From assembly GCF_026162625.1 (NCBI RefSeq), contig NZ_JAOTBD010000014.1, forward strand, positions 16,810 to 80,809: a stretch of 64,000 bases of DNA. The letters run 5' to 3'. Positions 1-9,297 of this stretch are shown one piece after another. The stretch comes from Paracoccus beibuensis. Its GTDB lineage: Bacteria > Pseudomonadota > Alphaproteobacteria > Rhodobacterales > Rhodobacteraceae. Every line of letters starts with the position of its first letter. The stretch's first letter is position 1. The notes beneath the pieces were generated by a model. The model was not told the origin of the DNA. It made no database searches and saw nothing but the letters and a program-made list of their open reading frames with translations. The translations under genes and the position numbers were made by a program.

Positions 1-103
1 CCGCAGCGGGAATTTGGCACAAGCTGGGCCAGACGCAGAGGTGGCCAGAAGGCTTGCCTTCGACAACGTCACCCCATCGCGTTTTCAAGGTTGCTGGGTC
101 TTC

Positions 104-1420
104 ATGCTCAAGTTTCTCAGTTCGACCAGCGGGCGCGGCGCAAGCTGGACCACCTTCGGGTTTGTCGCCAGCTATGGCATCCGGCTGCTGTCCACCCTGG
201 TCCTGACACGGCTTCTGGCCCCGGACGTCTTCGGTCTGATGAGCCTGGCCTGGGTCTTCATCGGCGCCATCTCGATGCTGAGCGATATCGGCACGATCCC
301 GTCGGTCATCCGCAGCCCGCGCGGCGACGAGAAGGTCTTCCTGGATACAGCCTGGTCGATCCAGGCCATGCGCGGCCTGTGGATCGGCGGGCTGACGCTG
401 CTGATCGCCTGGCCGGTGTCACGGCTTTATGACGAGCCGCAGCTTTTCCCCATCATCTGCGCCATTGCCGTGATGCCGGTGATCGGCGGGTTGAACTCGA
501 TTGCGGCAGCGACGTGCCGGCGCCACATGCAACTGCGGCAACTGACGCTGCTGGGCATGTTCTCGCAGATCTTCACGACATGCGCCAATGTCGCCTTTGC
601 CTGGTGGCTGCAATCGGTCTGGTCCCTTGTTCTGGGATCGATCGCGGGTGCGCTGTTCGGCGTGATCCTCAGCTATGTCTGGCTGCCGCGCTATCGGCCC
701 CGACTGACCTTCGATCGGGATGTGATGGCCGAGATCGTGACCTTCGGCCGCTGGATCCTGCTGGGCACGCTGTTCACCTACCTGGGCGGCAAGGGCTCGA
801 CCGCGATCATGGGTTTCGAGGTTCCCGTCGAGATCCTGGGGATGATCACCCTCGCGTCGACCATTGCCTGGGCCTTGGGTGATCTGGTCAGCCGGGTCCT
901 GGACCAGGTGGCCTTTCCCACGATGGCCCGGCTTCACCGCGAGGGGCGGCCGCTGAACTCTCCGGTCGACAAGGTCAAGAAGATCAGCCTCTTTGCCATC
1001 CTGCCCTGCTTCCTGGTCCTGAGCTTCGTCAGCCAGCCGCTGATCGATCTGCTTTATGATCAGCGTTACACCATGGCTGGAAGTTTCCTGGCCCTGCTGT
1101 CCCTGAACGGCGCCATCGGAATCCTGTCCATGCCCTATCAGAATGCCATGCTGGCCGCCGGAAACAGCCGCGGCCATTCGATCGTCATGGGGGCCTTCTC
1201 GATCTCGCGAATCGTGCTGATGGTGATCGGCGCCCATTTCTACGGTATCTACGGGCTGCTGACCGGGCTCGGCGCGGGTGGTCTTGTCACCTACGCTATC
1301 TCGATCTGGATGGCCCGCAAGAGCGGGATCGGCAGCCTGGCATATGACCTGATTTTTCTTGCCATCACCTTGCCGGTATACCTTTATACCCTGACGACAC
1401 TGGGGACACCGCTCGCCTGA
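104..1420 (+). CDS. Wzx-like polysaccharide flippase (MATE/PST family)
   Basis: A 438-residue, strongly hydrophobic protein with about a dozen predicted membrane segments spread over its whole length. This pattern and the short charged loops fit the lipopolysaccharide/O-antigen flippase family (PST/Wzx), which moves undecaprenyl-linked repeat units across the inner membrane. The reading frame is open back to base 14, but the extra 30 residues are polar and do not resemble the family. The ATG at 104 puts the usual cytoplasmic tail just before the first membrane segment, so it is preferred, although no strong ribosome binding site precedes it. It is followed by pyruvyl and glycosyl transferase genes on the same strand. 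Family membership is fairly sure; the substrate is unknown. Confidence 0.8.
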   Translation: MLKFLSSTSGRGASWTTFGFVASYGIRLLSTLVLTRLLAPDVFGLMSLAWVFIGAISMLSDIGTIPSVIRSPRGDEKVFLDTAWSIQAMRGLWIGGLTLLIAWPVSRLYDEPQLFPIICAIAVMPVIGGLNSIAAATCRRHMQLRQLTLLGMFSQIFTTCANVAFAWWLQSVWSLVLGSIAGALFGVILSYVWLPRYRPRLTFDRDVMAEIVTFGRWILLGTLFTYLGGKGSTAIMGFEVPVEILGMITLASTIAWALGDLVSRVLDQVAFPTMARLHREGRPLNSPVDKVKKISLFAILPCFLVLSFVSQPLIDLLYDQRYTMAGSFLALLSLNGAIGILSMPYQNAMLAAGNSRGHSIVMGAFSISRIVLMVIGAHFYGIYGLLTGLGAGGLVTYAISIWMARKSGIGSLAYDLIFLAITLPVYLYTLTTLGTPLA

Positions 1421-1504
1421 TATAATCTGTTTGAATCCGGCGGCCTGTCCTGAATACCCTGGACAAATAAGTGCTGTTGAGATCAATTTTTTATCGGGTG
1501 GGTT

Positions 1505-2527
1505 ATGGCAGAAGAACGAACGTCCTCCTCCGTGAATAGGGCGATGCTGGATATCTATCGCTCTTTCCTGAAAGATATCAGGGAAGACGCCCGGAATTAT
1601 TCGGTGGTCGATTACCCTGCATACAACAACATGGGGGACCTCGCGATCTGGATGGGGCAACGGCAGGTCTTGCGCGATGTCTTCAGGAAAGACCCGCGCT
1701 ATGTCGCGTCGCAGCAGGACTATCGCAAGGATATCGACAAGTTCTGCACGGACGGCATCATCTTCATCAATGGCGGCGGGAATTTCGGAAACCTGTGGCC
1801 GTCTCACCAGGAATTCCGCCTGCGGATCATCCGGGACTATCCCCACAGGAAGATCGTCCAGCTTCCCCAGTCGATCTGCTTTTCGGGGCCCGAGCATCTC
1901 GAGGAGACGAAATCCCTGATCGGGTCGCACAAGAATTTCCACCTCTGCGTTCGGGATCAGACGTCCTTCGATTTCGCTGTGCGCGAATTTGATTGCCCGG
2001 TCTATATGGCACCCGACGCGGCGCACTGCATTCCCACGTATTCGGCGGAAACTGCGACAAGGGAAATATTCTCGCTTGTCCGGCGAGACAAGGAAAGTTC
2101 GATCCCCGACCTTCGCGATCTTCTGTCCCAGTACGGTCCCACGGCGGATTGGGAAGGGATCGACCGGTATTTCTATGAAAACGAGGGTGCCATCGACAGG
2201 CTTTTCCGGCGCAGGCTGCAGTACAAGTTTTCATCTTCCAGGATCATGATGTCATATCGGCTGAAGATGTATGATCGCCTGGCCCGGAACTCCATCGACA
2301 AGGGCACTAAGCTTCTGTCCCAGGGCGAAATGATCGTCTCGGACCGCCTGCATGCGCATATCATCTGCGTTCTGATGGGCAAGCGTCACATCGCCATCGA
2401 CAATGCGAACGGGAAGGTCGGGGAATACATCAGAAAGTGGGGCGACTTCGGCTTGACCCGCTTGGTCGAATCCAGGAAATCGCTGCTGCAAAGTCTTGAA
2501 ACCTCGCGACCCTTGCCTGCGGTTTGA
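1505..2527 (+). CDS. Polysaccharide pyruvyl transferase family protein
   Basis: A 340-residue soluble protein. Visible family features are the N-terminal NNMGDLAIW segment (about residues 40-48), the glycine-rich FINGGGNFGNLW segment (about 87-98) and the C-terminal SDRLHAHIICVLMG segment (about 280-293), all typical of the WcaK/CsaB/GumL type (PF04230). Members transfer pyruvate from phosphoenolpyruvate to a sugar as a ketal, adding negative charge to an exopolysaccharide. It lies 84 bases after the flippase gene and before two glycosyltransferase genes. It differs clearly from the second pyruvyl transferase at 49830-50831. The family is clear; the acceptor sugar is not. Confidence 0.85.
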   Translation: MAEERTSSSVNRAMLDIYRSFLKDIREDARNYSVVDYPAYNNMGDLAIWMGQRQVLRDVFRKDPRYVASQQDYRKDIDKFCTDGIIFINGGGNFGNLWPSHQEFRLRIIRDYPHRKIVQLPQSICFSGPEHLEETKSLIGSHKNFHLCVRDQTSFDFAVREFDCPVYMAPDAAHCIPTYSAETATREIFSLVRRDKESSIPDLRDLLSQYGPTADWEGIDRYFYENEGAIDRLFRRRLQYKFSSSRIMMSYRLKMYDRLARNSIDKGTKLLSQGEMIVSDRLHAHIICVLMGKRHIAIDNANGKVGEYIRKWGDFGLTRLVESRKSLLQSLETSRPLPAV

Positions 2528-2625
2528 CAATCGCGGCCCTGGGCTGGATACCGGTCCAAGCAAGCACCAGCGGAACCTGCAGGTCCGGGTGATTTCAGAC
2601 GTGCCGAAGGATGCCGGAAGGGAAG

Positions 2626-3570
2626 ATGACCTTAGAAGATGCCGGTAATCCGGTGCGGCTTTCCGTGGTCATGCCGGTATTCGACGCCGCGCGTTATCTT
2701 CCCGCGGCGTTGGACAGCGTCCTGGGGCAGAGCTTTGCCGATTTCGAATTCCGGATCCATGACGACGGCAGCCGGGACGACAGTTGGGCGATACTGACCG
2801 ACTATGCGGCCCGGGACGCGCGCATCCGCATCAGCCGGGGGCCGAACCAAGGTTTGCCCGCGACGCTGAACCGGATGATCAAGGACGCCTCGGGAGAGTT
2901 GATCGCCCGGTTCGATGCCGACGACCTGTGCCTGCCGGACCGCTTTGAAAGGCAGGTCGCCCGGTTCGACCGTGATCCCGGCCTTGTGGTTTCAGGCGGC
3001 GCGGCACAGATCATCGATGCAGACGGTTATCCTATCTCGGTCAAGTTTCTGCCGCGAACCCATGACGACATCGACAATCTGAACCTGCGGGGCAAGACGT
3101 CGTTCCAGCACCCCGCCGTCATGATGCGCCGGGACGCGGTGCTGGCCGTGGGCGGGTATCACCCGGATTTTCACGGCGCCGAGGATCACGACCTGTGGCT
3201 GCGCCTGGCCGAGATCGGGCGGCTGGAAAACCTGCCGGACGTGCTGATCCGCTATCGCATTCATGACAGCAGCATCAGCAGCACCAAGCGCGACCTTCAG
3301 CGCCAGCTGTGCCTGCGCGCCTGCAAGGCCGCATGGCAGCGCCGCGGCATCACCGACGGGCGGTTCGAATACCAGGAATGGCGGATGGGCGACGACGCGC
3401 AGTCCCGGCTGGCCTTCACCATCGATTATGCCTGGCAGGCCTGGTCGCATGGCTATCGCGGCAGCTGGCGTCACTATGCGCTGAAGGCGCTGCGCCAGGC
3501 GCCGTCGTCCAAAGCCGCCTGGAAGGTGCTTCTGGTCGGGGCGCTGCGTCGCCCGAAGGTGCGGTCATGA
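2626..3570 (+). CDS. Glycosyltransferase family 2
   Basis: A 314-residue GT-A fold transferase. The N-terminus has the LSVVMPVFDAARYL start of the GT2 fold, then a HDDGSRDDSW nucleotide-binding segment and an ARFDADDLCLP segment containing the metal-binding DxD. The ATG at 2626 has GGAAGGGA about five bases upstream; the in-frame ATG at 2611 sits directly on a GAAGG and is less likely. The stop overlaps the ATG of the next glycosyltransferase gene as ATGA, so the two are translationally coupled. It probably adds one sugar of the exopolysaccharide repeat unit; donor and acceptor cannot be told from the sequence. Confidence 0.85.
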   Translation: MTLEDAGNPVRLSVVMPVFDAARYLPAALDSVLGQSFADFEFRIHDDGSRDDSWAILTDYAARDARIRISRGPNQGLPATLNRMIKDASGELIARFDADDLCLPDRFERQVARFDRDPGLVVSGGAAQIIDADGYPISVKFLPRTHDDIDNLNLRGKTSFQHPAVMMRRDAVLAVGGYHPDFHGAEDHDLWLRLAEIGRLENLPDVLIRYRIHDSSISSTKRDLQRQLCLRACKAAWQRRGITDGRFEYQEWRMGDDAQSRLAFTIDYAWQAWSHGYRGSWRHYALKALRQAPSSKAAWKVLLVGALRRPKVRS

Positions 3571-4517
3571 CTGACGTTTCGGTCGTCATGCCGGCGCGCA
3601 ACGCCGCCGCGACCATTGTCGAGGCGCTGAACTCGCTGCGCGACCAGGCCCCCCTGGCCGAGATCATCGTGATCGACGACGGATCGACCGATGACACCGC
3701 CAGCCGCATCGCTGCCCTGAACGACGACCGCATCCGCATCCTGCCCGGCCCGCAGAGCGGCATCTCGGCCGCGCTGAACGCAGGCTTCCTGGCCGCGCGT
3801 CATCCGCTGGTCGCGCGGTGCGATGCGGACGACCTGTATCTGCCCGGCCGGCTGGCGACCCAGGTGGACTGGCTGTCACGCCACCCGGATCATGTCGCCG
3901 TCTCGGGCGGGTTTCTCAGCCTGGACGGGCGCGGGCGGATCCTGGCGCGACTTGCAGCCGAAGGTCCCGCACGCGAGGTGACCGCAGATCTGCGGTCGGG
4001 CCATGCCGTGACCCACCTGTGCACCTGGCTGATCCGGCGCGAGGCGCTGCTGAAAACAGGGGGGGCGCGTTCCTGGTTCGTAACGGCCGAGGATGTCGAC
4101 CTGCAGTTCCGCCTGTCGTTTCTGGGCCCCGTCTGGCACCTGCCCGACCCGGTTTACGGATACAGGCTGCATGATGGCTCGATCACGCATGGCCGCCGTG
4201 CGGCGCAGTTGACGTTCTACGATATCGCCGCCCGCGATTTCGCGCATGAGCGGGGCCGGACGGGCACCGACGCGCTGGAACAAGGATGCCCGCCCGACCT
4301 GCCGGACTTCCCCGATGAGGACAGTCCCCGAAACACCGCCGCCCGGCAGATGGCGGGGCATCTGGTGTCGCAGGCATGGCGCTGCCACCTGAATGGCCAG
4401 CGCGGAACGGGACTGCGCCTGATGGTCCGGGCCTTGGCGCAGGACCCCTGGACGTGGGGCCATTGGCGGGGGCTGGTCGTGATGACGGCCAAGTCGCTCT
4501 GTCCAGGACGCAGCTGA
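3567..4517 (+). CDS. Glycosyltransferase family 2
   Basis: A 316-residue GT2 enzyme similar in layout to the gene before it. It begins MTDVSVVMPARNAAATI, carries IDDGSTDDTASRI as the donor-binding segment and ARCDADDLYLPGR with the DxD motif. The reading frame is open upstream, but the ATG at 3567 overlaps the previous stop (ATGA) and has GAAGG nine bases ahead, so it is taken as the start. The two enzymes share enough motif context to be an old tandem duplication. It is the last gene of this operon; about 370 bases without a gene follow. Its role in repeat-unit assembly is inferred. Confidence 0.85.
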   Translation: MTDVSVVMPARNAAATIVEALNSLRDQAPLAEIIVIDDGSTDDTASRIAALNDDRIRILPGPQSGISAALNAGFLAARHPLVARCDADDLYLPGRLATQVDWLSRHPDHVAVSGGFLSLDGRGRILARLAAEGPAREVTADLRSGHAVTHLCTWLIRREALLKTGGARSWFVTAEDVDLQFRLSFLGPVWHLPDPVYGYRLHDGSITHGRRAAQLTFYDIAARDFAHERGRTGTDALEQGCPPDLPDFPDEDSPRNTAARQMAGHLVSQAWRCHLNGQRGTGLRLMVRALAQDPWTWGHWRGLVVMTAKSLCPGRS

Positions 4518-4884
4518 GGCAGGACGGACGGCATTGGCCGCGGCCATTCGACCAAAGTCCGATTTAACCTGACCAACCGAAGCCATTCCAATAGCTTTCA
4601 AGAAATGGCGCGACATTCGTGTTGCCGCCGGGTCGGGATTTTTTTCGTGCGGGGGCCGGTTAAGCTGGTCAGGAATTCGGGTGGTGCAAAGTCATGTCAC
4701 ACTCTGGCGATAGACGATCAATCAATTCGATGCAGCACATTCAGATATTGCACATGCAAAAGCAGCATTCCGCCGAGAGCGGGCTCTCCACCTTTCAACC
4801 CCAGCGATCTCTGCTAGGTGCTGCGCCTATCAAAGAGGCCCTCATGGCCCGAACGCACTCTCCGCATGATCAAAGGGACAGCTA
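4518..4884. other. Intergenic region upstream of the beta-helix gene
   Basis: About 370 bases with no convincing gene. A run of seven T near 4640 is not preceded by a clear stem, so it is not called a terminator. The later part is less GC-rich than its surroundings and probably holds the promoter of the 4885 gene, but no -35/-10 pair can be fixed. AAAGGGA at 4872-4878 is the ribosome binding site of that gene. Confidence 0.4.
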
Positions 4885-7851
4885 ATGCTTTTGCGCGACC
4901 TTATTATGGCCATACCCAGTCTTGCCACGCCACACCAGCCGCAGATCCGCACCGAGCAAACCACCTTTGCCAATCCGTTCCAGATGGAGCAGCAGCTCGA
5001 AACGGGTTCTTCGAACCTGCGCGAATTCTATCAGGCCAACAATGTGGATGCTGCGCGGCCGGCCCTGCCTGTGAATACCGAACCCCAGCCCGAACCCCAG
5101 CCCGAGCCCGAGCCCCAGCCCGAACCTGAACCCCAGCCCGAACTGCCGCCCGCAAGCGATCCGCTCGAGCCGGGAGCGCAGTCGGGTTCGGCCATGGCCG
5201 GGCGTGTCACCATACTGGACCTGGACGTCGAGAACCCCGAGAACGTTCAGGCGGTGCGCATCCTGGAAGGCCCGGAACATGGCCACCTGAGCGTCAATCC
5301 CGACAACAGCCTGGCGCTGGTCCTGTCCGAGGATCCCGACCAGACGCAGGACCTGACCTTCCAGTACGAGGTCACCTTTGCGGATGGCAGGACCCAAGTC
5401 GTCGACACATCGGTCAATGTCGAGGCCAGCGCCGAACCGGAAGGTTGGGGCATGGGCAACTTCTACATGCTGGAACAGAGCCCGTCCGGTGAGGTCGTCG
5501 TCGAACATGGCGACAACCACCGCAAGGTCTACGTGACAGCGGGCGAACACGGCCTGAGCCAGGAAGACATCGCCAGGGCCGAAGGGCTGAGCGCCAAGAA
5601 GATCACCAGCGAATGGCTGCGCGATCATCCCGAATACGGCGCCGCGCCGGACAAGGCGCTGGCCGTGGACGTGGGGATGAGCCTCTGGTACGACGCCACC
5701 GGCCGCCGCGAGGCCCCCAATTCGAACTGGTTGCTGTTCGAGCGGGGCTATGAATACGGCGACGTGGGCCGGGTGATCAACCGCGGCGCCTCGGGCGAAA
5801 GTGCGCTGCACCCGCAATATGTCGGCGCCTATGGCGAGGGGGCCGATCCGAAACTGTCTGGCGGCATCCTGATCTTCCAGGAGCTGAGCTCTCACATCGT
5901 CATCCAGAACCTGGACGTGTCGTCGATGACCCTGCTGGGTGGCGAAAACATCCTGCTGGACGGCATGACCTTCACCAAGGACATGGTCAACCTCAAGAAT
6001 ACCGAGGGCCTGACCGTCCAGAACTCCGAAATCTTCGACGTGGCCAAGGACGAGCCGTTCAACGACGCAAGCACCTGGTGGGCTTCGCAGAACCGGACGA
6101 GCGGCATGTACCTGTCGGGCGTCGAGGGCGGGCTGCTGCGCGACAACGTGTTCGACCGCAATGGCTGGGCGGAAGGTTACGACTACAACCTGTCGTCGTC
6201 CGACCCGATGCCGCCCAGCATGTATAACCATAACCTGTATGTCCAGTCGACCAACGAAGACATCACCGTGCGCGACAACATCTTCATGCGCGGTGCGTCC
6301 TTCGGCGCACAGGTGCGGCCCGGCGGCGTGATCGAGGGCAATACCTTCATCGACAACAACGCGGCTGTGAACTTCTTCCACGGCCACAACTATACGCTGC
6401 TGCTGGACAACCTGGTGACCTCGGCGGGCCACAAGGCGGTCGCGGACTATCAGGGCGGCCAGTCCTACGGGATCGATAACTATGGCAAGATGTCCAGCCT
6501 GATCGGCAACGTGATCGCCCACCTGGCCGATCCGAAGAATGCCGCTGAACAGGCCGAGAAGGTGATGAACCAGAAAGACCTGGAGAACTGGGAGGGCAAC
6601 TATACCAACGACACCCTCGTCTATCGGTGGGCCACGACGGAACGTGGCGCCAAGGACAACCCGAACCAGAATGTCGATGGCCTGGACACGGCCGTGCTGG
6701 ACCAGACCACCATCCAGAACTTCGCCTCCGACCTCCTGGGCAAGAAGGGCGCGACGATTTCAGACCTGGGCGACTTCCTGCGCGCGCAGGCCGGCGGCAA
6801 GCTGGACGGCGTTGTCGATGCCGACGTGATCAACGCGTTCTTCCGCGAAGGCTTCGGCCTGTCGACGGAACTGCGCGGCGCAAGCGAGATGCTGCGCTTT
6901 GTTCCCGACGATCGCGGTGACGGCATACGGTGGGACAACCGCCTGAACTGGAACACCGAAGACATGCCCGGCACCCAGGACGGCGACAGCGTCGACCTGG
7001 GCGGCAACCGGGTCCTGTTTGCAGCGCAGACGGTCACGGTCGACGACTTCGTCTTTGGCGACAACGGCAACCTGAAGGTCAACAGCGGCCGTCTGAACAT
7101 CGACGGCGATCTGTCGGTGGCCGATGACGGCAACCTTCTGCAGGTCGACAATGCCGGACAGGTCTGGATCGACGGATATCGCGACAGCGGCGTGCTGGAG
7201 ATCGACATCCGGGGTGGCCGCTTTGCCAATGCCGGCGACGTGGCGGGTCCGGTCCAGCTGGCGCTGCAGGACGACGGACAGGTCATCCTGGCAAGCTCGG
7301 GCGGCAGCTTCGAGATGGGTGAGGGCAGCAGCCTGTCCATCACCGGCAAATCTGGCAAGATCGGCTTCGATGGCGCCACGGACGACGCCGCGGTACTGCG
7401 CATGAACGACGGTGCGGAACTGTCCTTCGTCGCCTCGGAAACGGGCTTGGGCAAGCTGGCCGAGTTCCGTTCGGGCGCCATGGGCGAGACGAACGAGGTC
7501 ACCTCGGGCGTTCGTCTGGACGGGGCGCTGAACATCGACCTCTCTGACTGGAGCGGGTCGAAGAAGGCCGGAACCAGCCTGCTGATGGATGTCGACCAGC
7601 TGGTCGGGACCTTCGACCAGATCGACATCCTGGGCCTGGGCGACCGCCAGGACGCGCTGGTCCGCATCGACTATGTCCGCGACGAGATCTCGTTGGTTCT
7701 GGGCGACGACGGCAAGGGCAGCGGTGATATCCGCATGGTCACGTCGGGCGAGGAAACCTTCGTCGACTACAGCGACGACGCTGCCCTGACGCAGTTGTGG
7801 GACGCGCTGTTTGCCTCCGCAGGCGAGTTGGTCGACAACCCGCTGCAATAG
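4885..7851 (+). CDS. Large right-handed beta-helix protein with P/E-rich hinge
   Basis: A 988-residue protein. In order it shows a short N-terminus without a convincing signal peptide; a proline/glutamate/glutamine low-complexity hinge (about residues 65-92); a cadherin/VCBS-like segment (about 105-180); and a long central region of repeated short strands typical of right-handed beta-helices (about 280-600, with GWAEGYDYN and MPPSMYNHNLY). A second strand-rich region forms the C-terminus. It is a clear paralogue of the protein at 55482-58265: both share APDKA/TPDKA-L/V-DV, FERGY, GWAEGYDYN, TTIQN and RWDNR-NW landmarks. AAAGGGA six bases upstream supports the ATG at 4885. Beta-helices of this kind are found in polysaccharide lyases, epimerases and phage spikes. 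Catalysis is not proven, and a capsule-binding or capsule-degrading role is inferred. Confidence 0.75.
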   Translation: MLLRDLIMAIPSLATPHQPQIRTEQTTFANPFQMEQQLETGSSNLREFYQANNVDAARPALPVNTEPQPEPQPEPEPQPEPEPQPELPPASDPLEPGAQSGSAMAGRVTILDLDVENPENVQAVRILEGPEHGHLSVNPDNSLALVLSEDPDQTQDLTFQYEVTFADGRTQVVDTSVNVEASAEPEGWGMGNFYMLEQSPSGEVVVEHGDNHRKVYVTAGEHGLSQEDIARAEGLSAKKITSEWLRDHPEYGAAPDKALAVDVGMSLWYDATGRREAPNSNWLLFERGYEYGDVGRVINRGASGESALHPQYVGAYGEGADPKLSGGILIFQELSSHIVIQNLDVSSMTLLGGENILLDGMTFTKDMVNLKNTEGLTVQNSEIFDVAKDEPFNDASTWWASQNRTSGMYLSGVEGGLLRDNVFDRNGWAEGYDYNLSSSDPMPPSMYNHNLYVQSTNEDITVRDNIFMRGASFGAQVRPGGVIEGNTFIDNNAAVNFFHGHNYTLLLDNLVTSAGHKAVADYQGGQSYGIDNYGKMSSLIGNVIAHLADPKNAAEQAEKVMNQKDLENWEGNYTNDTLVYRWATTERGAKDNPNQNVDGLDTAVLDQTTIQNFASDLLGKKGATISDLGDFLRAQAGGKLDGVVDADVINAFFREGFGLSTELRGASEMLRFVPDDRGDGIRWDNRLNWNTEDMPGTQDGDSVDLGGNRVLFAAQTVTVDDFVFGDNGNLKVNSGRLNIDGDLSVADDGNLLQVDNAGQVWIDGYRDSGVLEIDIRGGRFANAGDVAGPVQLALQDDGQVILASSGGSFEMGEGSSLSITGKSGKIGFDGATDDAAVLRMNDGAELSFVASETGLGKLAEFRSGAMGETNEVTSGVRLDGALNIDLSDWSGSKKAGTSLLMDVDQLVGTFDQIDILGLGDRQDALVRIDYVRDEISLVLGDDGKGSGDIRMVTSGEETFVDYSDDAALTQLWDALFASAGELVDNPLQ

Positions 7852-7858
7852 ATGCAAC

Positions 7859-7889
7859 CTGCACGCGGGATCCTGGTTTTCGCGTGCAG
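7859..7889 (+). terminator. Hairpin after the beta-helix gene
   Basis: CTGCACGCG at 7859-7867 pairs perfectly with CGCGTGCAG at 7881-7889 around a 13-base loop, directly after the stop codon. No T run follows, so by itself it is more likely a 3' stabilising stem or part of a compound terminator with the stem at 7898-7931. Confidence 0.4.
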
Positions 7890-7897
7890 CCCTCTTC

Positions 7898-7940
7898 ATC
7901 CCGGCGGCCGCAGTCTTCTGCCCGCCGGGATCTTCTGTTT
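7898..7940 (+). terminator. Candidate transcription terminator
   Basis: ATCCCGGCGG at 7898-7907 pairs perfectly with CCGCCGGGAT at 7922-7931 around a 14-base loop, followed by the T-rich CTTCTGTTT. It lies 50 bases after the stop of the beta-helix gene, as expected for its terminator. Confidence 0.55.
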
Positions 7941-8270
7941 GCGCACCGGCAGGCGTGAACCCCCCGGAATGCCACTGGCTGTCCCCTCTTGTCTTGGAAA
8001 TCCGGTGACTTGCGCCGTCGCCATCGCTGGCCGTGTTTTTAACGGCAGCAGGCAAAGGCAGCATAGCGTTCCATCGACACATTCCGGCATTTTTCAGGTC
8101 GTTCGATTTACCTGAAGTTGAAAATAAAATAGATTATCTCATTATTGGTGTATAAATCTATCCATTTAGACAGGTCGGTCAATCAGACAAATAGGAACTA
8201 TAAACAGATGGGGTCAGTTAAAAACGACATGCCTGTGTAGACGTCTTAATTATTACCGAGGATTCTGGTC

Positions 8271-8924
8271 ATGATCGCGAGTGCACGCACGTACCTTGGT
8301 GCTGCCGTATTGCTGGCAGGTTTCAATACCGTTCCTGCATGGAGTGCCACAGTGACCGTCCTGTCAGGAGGCCCAGCTGGCGGAACCGCAGTTGATTTGA
8401 AGGTGAGCGATTTCGAACGCCTCGGGAATTGTGGAGGTGGCGGATCTGTTGTGAATGACGGCTGTTCGGTGGTGGTAAAGAGTGACCGCCTTGCCCCCCA
8501 TGCCTCGGGCCGGTTCGATCCGCCCCCGCAAAATTACTGGATCGATAGTGCTGATATCGACAAGCTGAAGTGGACGGTAAATTCGTCCACACCATTCACA
8601 TCCTTGGCATTCGCTTTGACAGATGCGCATGACCAGAAGAATAGCCACTTCTCCATGTCTTTCAACGATGACGGGAAATGGACATCCATCTGGGATATTC
8701 CCTCGAGGCTGCCGAACAGCAATTTGTTCTGGCTGATGGTAGATTTCGGCAAAGAGGTGACGAGCGCCGATTTGATGTTCTCGACCAGGCTCAACGATGG
8801 CTACGGCATTTCCGATGTCACGATTGACAGCCCGGCTCCGGTTCCGGTTCCATCCGCAGCCCTGATGCTCATGAGCGGAGCAGCTTTTCTGTCGTTCTTC
8901 CGCAGGCGAAACAAAGCCGCCTGA
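8271..8924 (+). CDS. VPLPA-CTERM-type sorting-signal protein
   Basis: A 217-residue exported protein. An N-terminal signal peptide (about residues 1-25, ending near AWSA) is followed by a soluble domain of unknown fold. The C-terminus has the sorting signal: a VPVPSAA motif (about 193-199), a hydrophobic stretch, then an FFRRRNKAA basic tail. This tripartite tail is the VPLPA variant of PEP-CTERM, recognised by exosortase XrtD; such an enzyme is encoded at 45384-46985. GAGG nine bases upstream supports the start. The gene is flanked by less GC-rich DNA and stands alone. The function of the exported domain is unknown; an envelope or exopolysaccharide-associated location is inferred. Confidence 0.75.
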   Translation: MIASARTYLGAAVLLAGFNTVPAWSATVTVLSGGPAGGTAVDLKVSDFERLGNCGGGGSVVNDGCSVVVKSDRLAPHASGRFDPPPQNYWIDSADIDKLKWTVNSSTPFTSLAFALTDAHDQKNSHFSMSFNDDGKWTSIWDIPSRLPNSNLFWLMVDFGKEVTSADLMFSTRLNDGYGISDVTIDSPAPVPVPSAALMLMSGAAFLSFFRRRNKAA

Positions 8925-8964
8925 TCAGAGAACGCTTCAAGCAGCTTTGCTAAACGGAACGCAG

Positions 8965-9201
8965 TTAGCCTTGCGGCCCCCAAGGTTGCCGTCTCGCAGC
9001 CCGAAACACCTCAAGGTCAAGGCGTTCGGTATTGCCGCTGCCTTCACCCCAAGTTTCGTCCACCATCGGCTTGACGTCCGAGCCATCCGAGAAAAACCCT
9101 TCTTCCTTTGCCCGAACTTTCACGGCAACAGATGCCGAGAGACCGGGGGCAATCCAGTTGTCATGGTTCAGGCTCTGACAATCGACGAATCTGGCGCTCA
9201 G
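8965..9201 (-). pseudogene. Start-less coding fragment of unknown family
   Basis: On the reverse strand an open frame of 78 codons runs from just after a TAG (9202-9204) to a TAA at 8965-8967 with strong protein-like composition, for example FVDCQSLNHDNWIAPGLSA and MVDETWGEGSGNTERLDLEV. First codon positions are rich in G, as in real genes. It has no plausible start near its beginning; the first ATG is past the middle. It therefore looks like the 3' end of a gene whose front was lost, or an exon-like remnant of a transferred gene. The family is not recognised. Confidence 0.4.
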
Positions 9202-9297
9202 CTAGACTGAGTGAAATTCTTCCTATAGTTGCGATGCAGAAGGCGTTCGCAATTTCCGGAAATCCAAAAGGAACCGGCACCCGTGGGAGAACGAAGT

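Noticed and set aside
5071..5160. Tandem DNA repeat coding for P/E/Q
   Set aside because: It is a low-complexity hinge in a gene with the frame kept. No CRISPR-like spacers or other repeat function is suggested.
4882..6522. A long reverse open frame opposite the beta-helix gene
   Set aside because: Composition bias only; it ends in a Gly/Leu/Phe repeat that is the antisense of the P/E/Q hinge.
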